Shown here in pieces: positions 27,701 through 41,354 of a stretch of DNA of 64,000 bases; position 1 is the first letter of the stretch, and each line of letters starts with the position of its first letter. The notes beneath the pieces are model-generated. The model had not been told where the DNA came from. It ran no database searches and saw nothing but the letters and a program-made list of their open reading frames with translations. The DNA is taken from NCBI GenBank assembly GCA_021613535.1, contig CP075493.1, positions 6,076,001 to 6,140,000 of the forward strand, in the 5' to 3' direction. Both the position numbers and the translations under genes were made by a program. The DNA is from Adineta vaga. Taxonomy: Eukaryota; Rotifera.

Positions 27701-30616
27701 GAAGTCATGAATGAAAATACATATCGATCATTAAATCAATTACCACCACCAGATCCATATTTATCTGATCGCCGAACACCAAATCGTTCTACGTTTGATC
27801 CACATCCACAACCAATGGTAACTGATGAACCATATCCACCAATGCGTCAATGTTTTATTCGAGTAAGAAAATTTGATTTCATGTCTTTTTTTTCTTTCTA
27901 TTCTCTCTTTTAATTAGCCTTGGCCAAATTATCGTGAACTTGGTTTTTCAATTGTTCAGACTCCGAATGGAACTGGTGGTGGATATGAAATTCAACAACT
28001 TCGATTAGATTCACCAGCTGCACATACTAAAATTCGCAATGGTGATCATTTAATTCAAGTAAATAATATCAATGTTGAAACAACAGATCATCAACATGTT
28101 CTTCAACTGATTAATGAATCATATCGTCGAGATGGTGAAGTTTGTGTACTTGTTATTGATGATTATGGTTATCAATGGTATAAACGTAATCATTTCCGTA
28201 TTGATCCATTATCGCAACGAGCTGTTGTGTCACGGTAAAAAGAAAACGAAATAAAATGCTTGATTTGATTAATTTTGTTTTCGATCATTTGTAGTCATGT
28301 AACACCTGAACATCAAGCTGTATACACATCAACGGATTCCAATATTGTATCACCACCAGTACGTCATACACCTGAAGCAATGTCCGATCAAAAAGAAATT
28401 CTCTTTCCTCCAACACCATATCATCCACCACCAACAACAAGTCGACCACCATCAACTGGACCTATGACAACTCGACCTTATCCTTATACAAGTAAGTTGC
28501 AAATAATAATAATTCATCAATGAATGTTTGTGTTTTCTCTCTATTTAAGATGGTTATGTTTCACCAGTACGTGATCCTTATCATCGTTCGACAGCTGCAC
28601 CGAGCGTCGCATCATCATTAAGCCGTCCACGTATACCTTTATCGCGCGAGCAGCTGTTGATGTTGTTGATGGTAAATCAATGTTACGTTTCTGTCGTTTA
28701 AATACCGAACCCGGTCAAACATTTGGTTTTGAATTAGCACAAGAGGATAATAAACATATTATCCGAAATGTTAAACCAGAATCACCAGCTGGTAAAAAGA
28801 GTTTTTACTTGTTTTTAAAAGCAAACATTTCTCATACTATTTTTAGCTCGAGCTGGTTTACACAATGAAGATCGGTTGATCGAAGTCAATGATGAGAATA
28901 TTACCAACAGACCACATCGAGGTATAACTATAATAATTATTCCTTCTTACCTATAATTGTTTTCTGTTTAGATGTTGTTGCTTTAATTAAAAATGCTAGT
29001 AATAATGGTGTTGTACGTTTACTTATATCACCAAGTAATATAAAACCATTGAATAAACCATCATCACGTGGATCTGCTAAAACAAAATCATTACCATCAC
29101 TTAATGATGAACGTATGTATTATGATGGAAATAATTTTGATCAATATACATCATCTTGGTCACCATATGATGGATCATTTGGTACTCAACAACAACCATC
29201 AACAATAGTTAAATATCAATCAACACCACGTCTAGATAATGTTGGTTTAACATCAGCAGGTTATCCAGATCGACCATATAGTGCACATGGTTTTGATACA
29301 TATCAACGGCAACAAAACCGATCAGCATTACTTACTAGTCAACCATATTTACCAACAGATCCATGGCCTCGTAAGATATTTCGAGATTTTTGTTTTAATT
29401 AATTCTCGACTTTGAGAATTACAGTTATACAAGTATTTCGATGCGAAAGATTTCTATTCTATCGATCTTAATACGGTGTTAAAAGCAGTTAAAATATGTA
29501 TTGATATTTTTTAGGCAAATGTGTTCTTGTTCGTGATCCAAGTTTTCATGGATGTGGTTTTCGAATGATTGAAAAAGATAATTATGATACACCCATTGTT
29601 GTTGAAGTTCGTCCTAATAGTCCAGCTAAACGAAGGTAAAAAGTTTAATTCGAAAATTAGAAATCATTTTTTTTTTGTTCATTTCTAGTGGTTTAACTGA
29701 AGGTGATCAAATAATTTATATTGAAACTCGTAATGTTCAAGCAATTCGATCATTTGATGAAATGACACTTTTAATTCAACGAACATTTGAAGAAGTAGGA
29801 CAAGTAACATTGGTAACATTAACAGGTCCAGGTTATCAAGTTTTAAAACGTAAAGGTGGTTATTTACAACCAGATCCATTCGATTATCAATTACCATTTG
29901 TACGAGAATTAGCACCACGTTTATGTCGAATTGTTCTATATAATCATGAACAAGATTTTGGTTTTACATTACAACGTGGTAATCCCATACATATCAAAGA
30001 TGTTCATCCAGGTTCACCAGCATATGAATTTGGTTTACGAGCAAATGATAAAATTCTTGAAATCAATAGTCGCGATACAACATATTTATCGTCCGATCAA
30101 ATTATTGAAATGATTGAAGCAAGCAAACGACGTCGACAATTGGAAATTTTAGTTATTGATCCAGCTGGCTATGAATTTTCATTGAAACATGCCGTACCAT
30201 TAAATTCATTACTACCCTTTGTTCAATCAGGCCAAAGACGAGGTAAGAATTTTTCACTATGTAATGAAAATTTCATATACAAATATTGATTCATCAATCG
30301 CACTTTACTCAGTTATCAATCATGAGCCTTATTTTCAACAATATCCAAACAGATTCGGTTTGACTGAGCACAGTCTGTATTAATTTCAGTGAGTGCATGG
30401 ACATATATTACCATTGCACATTTTCTTTATTCACTTTCTTTCTTTTTCTGCATGATACATGCGCACATATATATTCATATTTTTATGTACCCATCACCGA
30501 CTTTTCCCGAACAAGTTTCTGTTAAAGATCGATTATTTCTTTTTCCTTTTCTAGCCGTAAGCAGTCGACGCGGTGGCGGTGGTGGTGGTGGTCAACAGGA
30601 AGCTGTTTATTTATAA
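24796..30616 (+). CDS. Scaffold protein with nine PDZ domains (PDZK1/NHERF-like)
   Basis: Adaptor expected to bind C-terminal tails of membrane proteins and cluster them under the membrane. Nine PDZ domains can be read by their carboxylate-binding loops, in order: GLGF, TFGF, TFGI, GVGF, GYGF, ELGF, TFGF, GCGF and DFGF. Most are followed by an SPA motif and a conserved G/N-D-x-I-L-x-[IV]-N strand. Linkers are Pro/Ser/Thr-rich. Exons: 24796-25582, 25815-26108, 26547-26810, 26865-27862, 27918-28234, 28295-28491, 28550-28791 (contains a frame problem), 28847-28921, 28972-29370, 29515-29635, 29689-30242, 30555-30616. In the seventh block the linker frame and the PDZ7 frame disagree; reading 28567-28622 as a 56-nt intron restores 1417 residues. 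The tail is a polyglycine run ending in EAVYL, itself a possible class II PDZ ligand. PDZK1 has four PDZ domains, so exact orthology is unclear. Confidence 0.88.
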
Positions 30617-32079
30617 ATGAAAGTGAATCATCAATAAACATTTTCTTTCTTTGTTTTCATTCTAGAAAAGAACATAAATCTGTTATTTTGTATTTTGTTA
30701 TGTATACATGAGAATTTGTCGTTTGTTTTTCTTTTCTAATATTGAACAGTTTCTTTCCTTTTTTTTCTAAAAATAACTCTTCCATTGATCAAAATTCTTA
30801 TTTCAATCTTCTTGAGAAAAAAAACTACATTCTTTTGGTTCTCTTGTATTCTAGTAGTATTAGTTTGTCTGTATGTACGCGCTCGGTGACTCTTTGCTGT
30901 CTCTGTTTTTCTTCTTCTTCTTCTTCTTTTTCTGTGCAAGTTTCTACCTCTTTATTTAGTTTTAACATATGGCAATCAGTGATTGATTGGAATATGCAAC
31001 ATTCGAATATGTGTTGTGAATTATTTGATTTCTTTGAAGAAAATTTAACAAATCAAAACTTGGTAGTATGTCATATCTATATGTGAGTGTGTATGTGTGT
31101 ATTATTTGCTATTTATTACTCTATATCCTTCTTTATTCATATTCTATTGACAGTATTTGTTTCACATTTTGTTTTTGTGATTTTCCACTATTTGTTTCTC
31201 TCCTTCTCTCTATTTCTTTTTGCTACTAATATTGCTCTGCACTGCTGTTTTTCGCTCTCTTTTTTTGTACTATTTCGATACTTTATTGTGCGTACATATA
31301 TACATTCCAAGTTTTTTTTTTGTTCTGTTGACACTCCAGATTTTTTAAGACGTCAGAGTTCGAGCTATTGAACTCTTTTTGTTTTTAAACTTAGGTAAAA
31401 AAAACAATGATCAATCGTTTTTTTTTCTTCTCCAACAAGATTCGATCTTTTTCATTTGAATTAAAGAATGATTCATACGATCAATTATCTCCTTTCCTCC
31501 ACACAAATCAGTACAGCAGATTTCAGATTTTATTTCAACAAAAGAAAAACTACATAGATCATCAAAGCATTGTTACAGAATGCTGACGGTTACTACTATT
31601 CACAATATCTTTGTCGTTAGATTCAATAGTACAAGAAAAGGGTGCGACCTTTGAAAAAACAAATGTCTTACATCCAGAAAGATCATTTTCAATGCTATAT
31701 GCTTACCTCATTGAACACAAATGGCACACTCGCAAGGATGATCTAAATATGGATAAAAAGTTCATGGTTGACTTAACATTTTATTGAGAATTGTATATAT
31801 CTTTTATATTCTGATATGAAATCTTAATGTTGATCATCCATAGCGAAACTTTAATGAATAGAGTATCTTTTTTTCAAGAGAGAATACATACTTCCATCTA
31901 CGACATCTATACTTCTTTGAAAGAATTTTTCTTCATTGCAGCAAACAAAGAGGTATTTCTATCATAACAATGTATTTCATGTCGTCTGATTTTGTACTGT
32001 AAGAAATTGTTGATTTAAATAGCTTCTCGTTCCTTTTTTTGTCTTTTCACTATTATAAACGTATAACACTTATACTGAT
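30617..32079. other. Intergenic, PDZ gene 3' flank to MEIG1
   Basis: About 1.5 kb, T-rich. AATAAA at about 30633 is a likely polyadenylation signal for the PDZ gene. Open frames of 94-114 codons at 30742-31371 are Phe/Ser/Cys-rich translations of pyrimidine tracts and are not accepted as genes. Confidence 0.5.
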
Positions 32080-32419
32080 ATGGCTACTTCAACATTAACA
32101 CAACCTGAACCAAAATCTTTGATTCGTCCAACACATTGGTCGAAAGAAGTTGAAAATGCTTATCGTTTTCAATTAGCCGGTTATCGAGATGAAATGGAAT
32201 ACAAACGAGTTCGACAAGTAGTCGAAGTTTGTTGATTTTCTTTTCCTATTTTTCTAGAATCTATCGCGCATATGTTCTATTATTTAGGTTGATATATGGC
32301 CCGATAGTGGTTTTGTAAAGAAATTACAACGTCGAAAAGATGGATTCTTTTATTATTATGATAAACTGCGTGAATGTCCAGATAAAGAAGTACATAAATG
32401 TAAAATTTACTCATATTGA
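32080..32419 (+). CDS. MEIG1: MEIG1 homologue (meiosis-expressed gene 1)
   Basis: Small protein that in mammals binds PACRG and carries cargo needed for sperm flagellum assembly. Two exons (32080-32226 and 32288-32419) give 92 residues against 88 in human. The whole protein aligns by eye: [20 protein letters not shown] near the front, then [33 protein letters not shown] and the terminal KIYSY. The intron is 61 nt with GT-AG ends. The N-terminal 15 residues are variable as in other species. An AATAAA lies just past the stop codon. In an animal thought to lack males the role is more likely in cilia, but that is inference. Confidence 0.95.
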
Positions 32420-33592
32420 AAATAAATATACATATATACAATACGTTTTAAAAAATAAGACTCATCTCTTATTAGTCTTACGCAATGATGAATCATCCAA
32501 TAACTAAGCAATAAAGTCTGTCGTAAGTGTGACTATAATTGATTAACAGTGAGCAATCGTCTCTGATTCATCCGATATTATTCATTGATAAAATAAGCAA
32601 ATAATATTCGTAAAATATCAAGTTGTAAGACCATTGATTGTAATAAAAAGAACTTAGAAGTGACATCATTCAGTTTGATTTTCTGGACTAAATAATCTGA
32701 GGTCAAAAGCGTACAATCATGATTTTCTAATATTTATCGAGAATAACATTAAAGCCGAATGATCTAATGCAGAACAACCAGACATGATTGAACACACTGT
32801 CATTATTTTTTAAATATGCATGATAAATCCAAGTTCAACAACGCGAATCTGTTTAAAATCATTTATTAAATATCAATGAAATATTTTATTCATAAATCAA
32901 TAACTAAAAAGTAAACAATGATGTTTTTGTTTTATTAATCACGAAATACAAGATGATCAAGGACGACGTTTCCGTATGAAGACGATGATTTGTACCGAAC
33001 TATTTGAAAGTTCTTATTAACATATAGATTACTTTAATGAAGAGAAATCCATTGAAGAGCGACTTTGAAAATTTGAATAGAAAAACAAATCAGATCGTAA
33101 TTCAACATCTTGACTTACGGCATACACTTCCAGGTTTTTTTTCTTCGATTTTCAACGTAAAATTCATCACGATCGTATAATTACTTTATACTCGTATGTT
33201 TTTTTCGATTAAATATAGACATTCTAGATGAAATATAAACAAAAGACAAAGAATTGATTTTCTTTCTTTCTTTCTTCCACAAAATCACTTTTTCAGACAA
33301 TCTTCTCTTTGATTGACTATATTGAATTTGCTAGACACGAAAAATCCATCGTATATCTTTGTTTTTTCAAGTGAGAAAAACTGCGATAATCCTTCTTTTG
33401 AACAATTAGTTTCATTAAATCACTTTTGATTCGTTGTTCTATTGAAAATATAGGTAAAGAACAGAAAATTTTAAAATGCTTTTTCATTCTTTAGAAACAA
33501 TTTGTCAACAATTATACAAATTATTTACCTGCCAGTTAGAAAAGCTTCTAACGATACCTTTAAAATCAGACGAATGAACTTGTCCTATACCA
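32420..33592. other. Intergenic after MEIG1
   Basis: About 1.2 kb, very AT-rich, no exon seen on either strand and no repeat worth naming. Confidence 0.45.
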
Positions 33593-34239
33593 ATGAAGTC
33601 GACGTCTCTACGAAAAGATTTTATTGATCAAAGTTCTGTTGGAACAATGTCATCTTCCTGTATGTGGTCAACAGTAAGTAAAAGAAGTATATCAACAACA
33701 TATATCGATGGAACGATGCTTCAAAATCATTATGATCATCCATGTAGTGTAAAAGATTCGTTTCCCAAAGGCAAAAATCGACCAAAATCAGTCAATAAAG
33801 TTGAAAGAAAACTAGTAATTATTTTAAATCATTATATTGCTTTTTTTTTCTTTCGAATTCTACATAGAACAGAGATGATACATATTTAGCGTTATTACCA
33901 GCTGAATTGAAAAGTCCTTCATTCATATCATCAGTCACACCAACAAGACAACCTTCAATTTATCCGGATGAATCTCAGAAAACTTTCAAACTTTCAAACA
34001 AACGTTTATCAAGTGCACTTCACTTCGATAATCGGAGCGAATCGAAATGGTATACACCTTGTGCAACATCCTATTCCAGTAATGGTTGGGTACGGCGACA
34101 TAAATCGTTGAATGAATCATTAAAACTAAGTGATCTATTACGTGATCATACTTATCGAGAACAAATCTTAATGAAAAAATGTTCATATCAACAATTATTA
34201 GCCTATTCATCACCGTCAACATCCTTTAAATTTAAATGA
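33593..34239 (+). CDS. Unrecognised basic Ser-rich protein
   Basis: Two exons (33593-33814, 33868-34239) joined by a 53-nt GT-AG intron encode 197 residues. The protein is rich in Ser, Lys, Arg and Tyr, has no transmembrane segment, signal peptide or known domain that I can see, and ends in Phe-Lys-Phe-Lys. A middle stretch (SNGWVRRHKSLNESLKLSDLL, 21 residues shown here as motif parts SNGWVRRHK and SLKLSDLL) looks folded or helical; the rest looks disordered. The retained frame across a canonical short intron is the main evidence that it is real. It stops just before the casein kinase 1 gene on the same strand, so it could be an upstream part of that gene, but I found no splice pair with matching phase. 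Function unknown. Confidence 0.55.
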
Positions 34240-34300
34240 AATGAATATTCATATTTTTTGTTTGTGTTTTGATTTGAGCATATTGTTTTTGAATGAAATA

Positions 34301-35530
34301 ATGCGGGAGAATCTTCTTTTTTTTCTTATTTATTTTCTAATCACGTCGGCAACGACTACTGAAACAGTTGAGTCTATTGGGACTCAATCACCAACGCCCG
34401 TCAATCATGAGACCTACCCGGTGGAAGAAGAAGAACAACAACAAACTAACGAATTTGATATAACAGGTCGAATTATTGCAGATAATTATCGAATACAAAT
34501 GAAATTAGGTGCAGGATCATTTGGACAAGTTTATCTATGTGAACATATTCATTCTCATGAACAATGGGCGATAAAAATTGAAATACATAATGCAAATAAT
34601 AATCCGCAATTGATGATTGAAGTAGTTGATTTCGAATAGAAAATTCGATTCCTTTTTTGTTGTCTATTGCATAGCATAAAATTTATACAATACTTCATGG
34701 TGCATCCGGTTTTCCAAAAGTTGATTATTATGGTAGTGAAAAAACGTTCGATGTACTCGTTATTGAATTATTAGGACCATCATTAGAAGATTTATTTAAT
34801 TATTGTGATCGAAAATTTTCGCTAAAAACAGCTTTGATGTTAATTGATCAAATGATTTCAAGAATTGAATATGTACATACATGTCATTTGATTCATCGAG
34901 ATATTAAACCAGGTTTTTGTTCTCTAAAGAGTACGATCAAAAGAATAAATTTTTCTTCTGTTAGATAACTTTTTAATGGGAGTAAAATCTACTGGTAATA
35001 CAGTTTATATCATCGATTTTGGTCTTTCAAAACGCTATCGAGATCCCGAATCACTCGTACATATACCTTGTAAGAACAATAAAAGTCTTACAGGTACTGC
35101 TCGTTATGCTTCAATCAATGCTCATAAAGGAATAGAACAATCACGTCGTGATGATCTTGAAGCCATCAGTTATGTATTCATGTATTTTATAATCGGTACT
35201 TTACCATGGCAAGGTTTACAAGCAACAGCAAAGAAAACTAAATTTGAACGGATAGCTGAATTGAAAATGAAAACAACACCCGAACTTATATGTAAAAATC
35301 ATCCAAAAGAATGTATTTTATTTCTGAAATATTGTCGAACATTAGAATATGATCATCGACCTGATTATGATTATTTAAGACATCTTTTTCGTTATTTACT
35401 TTCAGACAAAGGTGATCAATATGATTATGATTACGATTGGATTGTTTCATATCGACAAAAGCAATTTACTTCAATGAATAATATAAATAGTAGTGATAAT
35501 GAAATCTCTATTATATCCGAACAACAGTAA
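34301..35530 (+). CDS. Casein kinase 1 family Ser/Thr kinase
   Basis: Protein kinase of the CK1 family. Three exons (34301-34621, 34675-34912, 34965-35530) give about 374 residues. ATP loop [10 protein letters not shown], catalytic Lys in AIKIE, then the CK1 marker [54 protein letters not shown] and [18 protein letters not shown]. The usual catalytic residues are all present, so it should be active. It is divergent after the catalytic Lys and has a short acidic tail with DNEIS repeats rather than the long tail of CK1 delta/epsilon. The start is uncertain: the chosen ATG gives a hydrophobic first 18 residues, an in-frame ATG exists at 34241, and the AG near 34367 could instead be an acceptor for an exon not identified. 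TTBK kinases were considered, but the signature is plain CK1. Confidence 0.85.
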
Positions 35531-35982
35531 GACATCTGTTATAACTAAAAATATCGAACTTAAATGATGAATCAATAAAAAGAACATTGCCGCGCCGTCT
35601 TTTTCACTTCTTATTACAAACACTCAACAGCCGTGAATATTCAAATCGTTGATGGAATGATGTAGAAAGGATATATTCTAAAAAAAAACCCTGTGATTTT
35701 ATTGTTTCTCATAAATAATCACTCGATTTAGAGATAGAAAACAGATGGATTGAATGATGTTTACAATTATAAGAACACTATTTTGCTCTTTAATCAATCA
35801 AAAACGGTCCTAAAATGTGTTCTTCGTTCATGTCTATAGAAGATTAATCATGTATACGAGACTTTTTTTAGAAAAGCAAATTATAATTTTATAAAGGTAC
35901 CTTTGCCCCGCGAACAGTTCTCTATAAATATAGATGATTTTGCCGCAAATAAAGACATTTTCTCGTCGAATCTTTTATAAAA
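35531..35982. other. Intergenic CK1-P450
   Basis: A 452-nt gap with AATAAA near 35573 for the kinase gene and the P450 core promoter at its right end. Confidence 0.5.
35923..35930 (+). promoter_or_regulatory. TATA box of the cytochrome P450 gene
   Basis: TATAAATA lies 53 nt before the P450 ATG in a short GC-richer stretch. A start site about 25-30 nt downstream would leave a 5' UTR of only 20-30 nt. Position and sequence fit a TATA box; no experimental support is possible here. Confidence 0.5.
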
Positions 35983-37561
35983 ATGTTAGTCCTGGTGCTG
36001 GTCGCCTTTATTACCATGCTGAGCATGAGTATTATCCGTCAAAATGTAAGTATTTCGTAATATTTAAAATGAATATTTTGTATATCGAATAATCTTTTCT
36101 CTTTTAGCGTTTGAAAACTGGAAAACTCTTATCACCATCAACAAATGTTCCCTGGGGTCCTCGTCCATGGCCAATAATCGGTAATCTACTTCAATTGGGT
36201 TACCGTCCATATGAAACAATTTATCGCTGGTCGAAAATGTCAAAATATGGTTCAATTTTTCGTCTTCGTCTTGGTTCACAAACAGTCATTGTACTCAATT
36301 CAGCATCCGTTATTCGAGAAGCATTACATGATAATAGTGAATCATTCGCCGGTCGTCCATATCTTTATATCATCAATGAAACTCTTCATGGTAAAGGTGT
36401 CATTTCAGCTCCCTATGGACGTGAATTCAATGATCACAAAAATTTCTTATTAAAAAATTTCAATCGATTCGGTCGTCGACGACGATCATCATTAGAAGAT
36501 GGTTGTCTAGATGAAATACGTTTAGTTGCTGAAAAACTTCGAGAAAAACAATCATCACCATTTCATATTGGCAATATGTTAAGTCAAATATCAGGTAATA
36601 ATATTTGTACATTAACATTTGGTCGATATTTTGAAACAATGGATATAACAAAATTATTCGATAAATTAAATGAAAATTTTAATGATTCAGCTACAATTGC
36701 CTGTTTTAATTTCTTACCATTTACTCGTCGATTTAAAACACATATATTTGATAATGTGAATTATTCGAATAATGTTATAAAACAATTAGTTAAAGAACGT
36801 GAAACAAATTTTGATGCCGACGATGTTAACAATATCGTTGATGCTTATTTAGATCAAATGGGTAAACAAAGACACTTTTCGAAAGATAATCTTGATTCAT
36901 TAGTTCAAGATTTATTTGTTGCTGGTACGGAAACGGTTTCGAATACATTGAATTGGACCATATTTTATATTGTTTCACATCCACATGTTCAAGGTAAAAT
37001 TCATGAAGAAATCGATCGAATTATTGGCAAAGATCGTGCACCATGTGAGAAAGATCGCCTTCAAATGCCTTATATTGAAGCTGTTCTACTTGAATCGATG
37101 CGTTGTCATTGTGCTGGACCAATTTTATTACCACGTGCAACAACACATGATATTACATTTCAAAATTATTTCATTCCAAAAGATTCATTTATCTTAGTCA
37201 ATATGTGGTCAGCAATGAAAGATGAGGAACAATGGCCTGAACCCGAAAAATTTCAACCGGAAAGATTCATTGATGAAAATAATCATTTAATCAATGTTAA
37301 TCATCCAGCTATGATGCCATTCAGTCTTGGTAAACGAGCGTGTACAGGTATAGTTCAATTTTTGATTCTAATTAAAAGAGATAAAAATTTGTGATTTTAG
37401 GTGAACAAATTGCTAAAGTTCAACTATTTCTGGTCTTAGTTAGTTTATTTCAAAAATTTGAATTCAATTTTGCTAATGATTGGACTCCAAAGGATCTTCG
37501 TGGTCAACCTGGCTTCACTCTTCGACCGCCTGTCTGTCAATATCAAGCTTCTGTTCGCTAA
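35983..37561 (+). CDS. Cytochrome P450, clan 2 type, microsomal
   Basis: Haem monooxygenase of the endoplasmic reticulum. Three exons (35983-36045, 36108-37347, 37401-37561) encode 487 residues, normal for the family. The first exon is a hydrophobic membrane anchor, followed by the proline hinge PWGPRPWPIIGN. Other motifs: I-helix AGTETVSNT, ExxR as ESMR, PERF, and the haem loop FSLGKRACTGEQ with the axial Cys at about residue 433. The pattern and the GRPYLYI region suggest CYP2-clan; the substrate cannot be told. A TATA box lies upstream and AATAAA near 37635 downstream. It is convergent with the ATP synthase alpha gene. Confidence 0.93.
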
Positions 37562-37965
37562 ATCTGTACTTTTCCACTTTACCCTAAATTATTTTAATCT
37601 CGAATTACTTCTTATTAAACAAAAGATTCATTTTGAATAAAAATTTTAATCAAGCATTAGAATATCTTCAATGTTTCTCTGTTGATTTTTATTTTATATG
37701 ACGGAAGGAGAGAGAAAGAGAGAGAGAGAGAGAAAAAGACAAATTAAACTATAGCAAAGACAACGAAGAAGTAACAGGTAGCCCAAACAAGAAAAGAAAA
37801 AGAGGAGATACTGTTTTGGACAGAGTACAAATCTAATATATAGTTTTTTTTGTATTCTTCTTCAAAATCCGGAAAACACACCATGTCGCTACTTAAAATT
37901 TAAAAAGAAAAAAAAAAGATAGAAGAAAAGAAAATGACATAGTCAGAGTGATTGTGTATATTCAT
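37562..37965. other. Convergent intergenic region P450 / ATP synthase alpha
   Basis: 404 nt between two stop codons on opposite strands. Holds a GA-rich tract at about 37708-37735 and polyadenylation-like signals for both genes. Confidence 0.5.
37708..37735. repeat. GA-rich microsatellite
   Basis: A purine tract with about nine uninterrupted GA units and flanking GAAA variants in the convergent 3' region. Confidence 0.75.
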
Positions 37966-40106
<2,141 letters not shown>

Positions 40107-41354
40107 ATTTTTAATTCCAGATGATGTTGGTAGAAATTATTTGTAGAAAAGAAAACAATACGATAATATGTACTGAAGAGTTACACAACAGAGGCGAAGA
40201 GGAATGATTGATGACTGATTAGAAAATTGTTGTTGTTTTTTTTCTCATTAAATAAAGACATTTATCATGGTTCTAAAATTCATTTTGAAAAATAGAAATC
40301 AAACAAAACCGGTTTCTAGAAAACTTAGCATAGATGTCACTAGATGTTCTTATCAGTGGATTGGAGAGTAGAATGCAAATAGAATGATTTGCATTGCATT
40401 GCATGTATGTATGTATCAAATAAAGAAACAATACATGAAAAACCTTGATAATCAATATCGTTCATTTCTATAAAAGGTATTTGTAAATCAAAGCAATTCC
40501 CCAGGCAAAATGATTAATTTTACAAACATGTTTATGAATTTTACCTATATCATGATGATATTTCATGATACTTATCGATCTAATAATGTGGACTCATTGA
40601 TAGTCATGATCAAAAGCAAGTAAATTATGTTTTGCCGTATTTGTTCAAGCATAATTTGATTAAATTCACAACATATCGCTATCATTTTTTGGCACATTTT
40701 ATTCCCATTGGCACAATATTAATCTGAAAATTGAAATATACTCATTTATTGTTTGAACAATAGAAAAACAAACTTTAAATTAGATACACAGGAGAGTGAT
40801 TACTCAATCGAATTCACTTCAATTCATATTTCTATATAAGAATTTGGTTATTAAATATATTTCAGGTCAAATAGGAAGATCAATCGTGTAACCTTACATA
40901 CTTACATTTATATATCAAACTATTTCGTCTAATCTTAATTCATTTGAGGTAATTAAGTTTACTATATTTAATAAAATCTCGTTTACAAAGTAAATCCAAA
41001 CAACTTTGAACAGACCCATTAAAAATTGAAATATGACTATAAAGACAAAACATCTCTCTCTATTATCATTTAATATTATATTCAAAAAAAAAATACAATA
41101 CAGCACTATTTGTCTGTTAGAACTCAATTGAAGCATTATGACAGAAAAGAAAAGGAGAAATAGACTTGACAACATATGTTTTAACTAAATAAACAATATA
41201 ATTAATATATATATAGATAGATAGATAGATAGAAATCTTTTCATATACAACATAAATAATTTCTTATTCTCTAGTATTTGTCTAATTGTTGAATTAGATA
41301 ATGTTTTCACACACTCGTAACTCAATTGTAAATGTATAAATAGATCAATATATT
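40107..41354. other. Intergenic ATP synthase alpha / ENTPD
   Basis: About 1.25 kb. It lies upstream of ATP5F1A and downstream of the ENTPD gene, both minus strand. No exon seen. An ATAG repeat lies at 41214-41232. Confidence 0.5.
41214..41232. repeat. TAGA tetranucleotide repeat
   Basis: Almost five TAGA units following a short TA run. Confidence 0.75.

Noticed and set aside
29685-29918. 77-codon minus-strand frame under the eighth PDZ domain
   Set aside because: Antisense shadow of a well-supported PDZ exon.
30742-31371. Two adjoining open frames of 114 and 94 codons after the PDZ gene
   Set aside because: Composition follows T-rich sequence, no domain or splice pattern; more likely 3' flank.
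34301-35530. Assignment of the kinase to the TTBK or VRK families
   Set aside because: The [22 protein letters not shown] and GIEQSRRDD motifs are those of CK1 proper.
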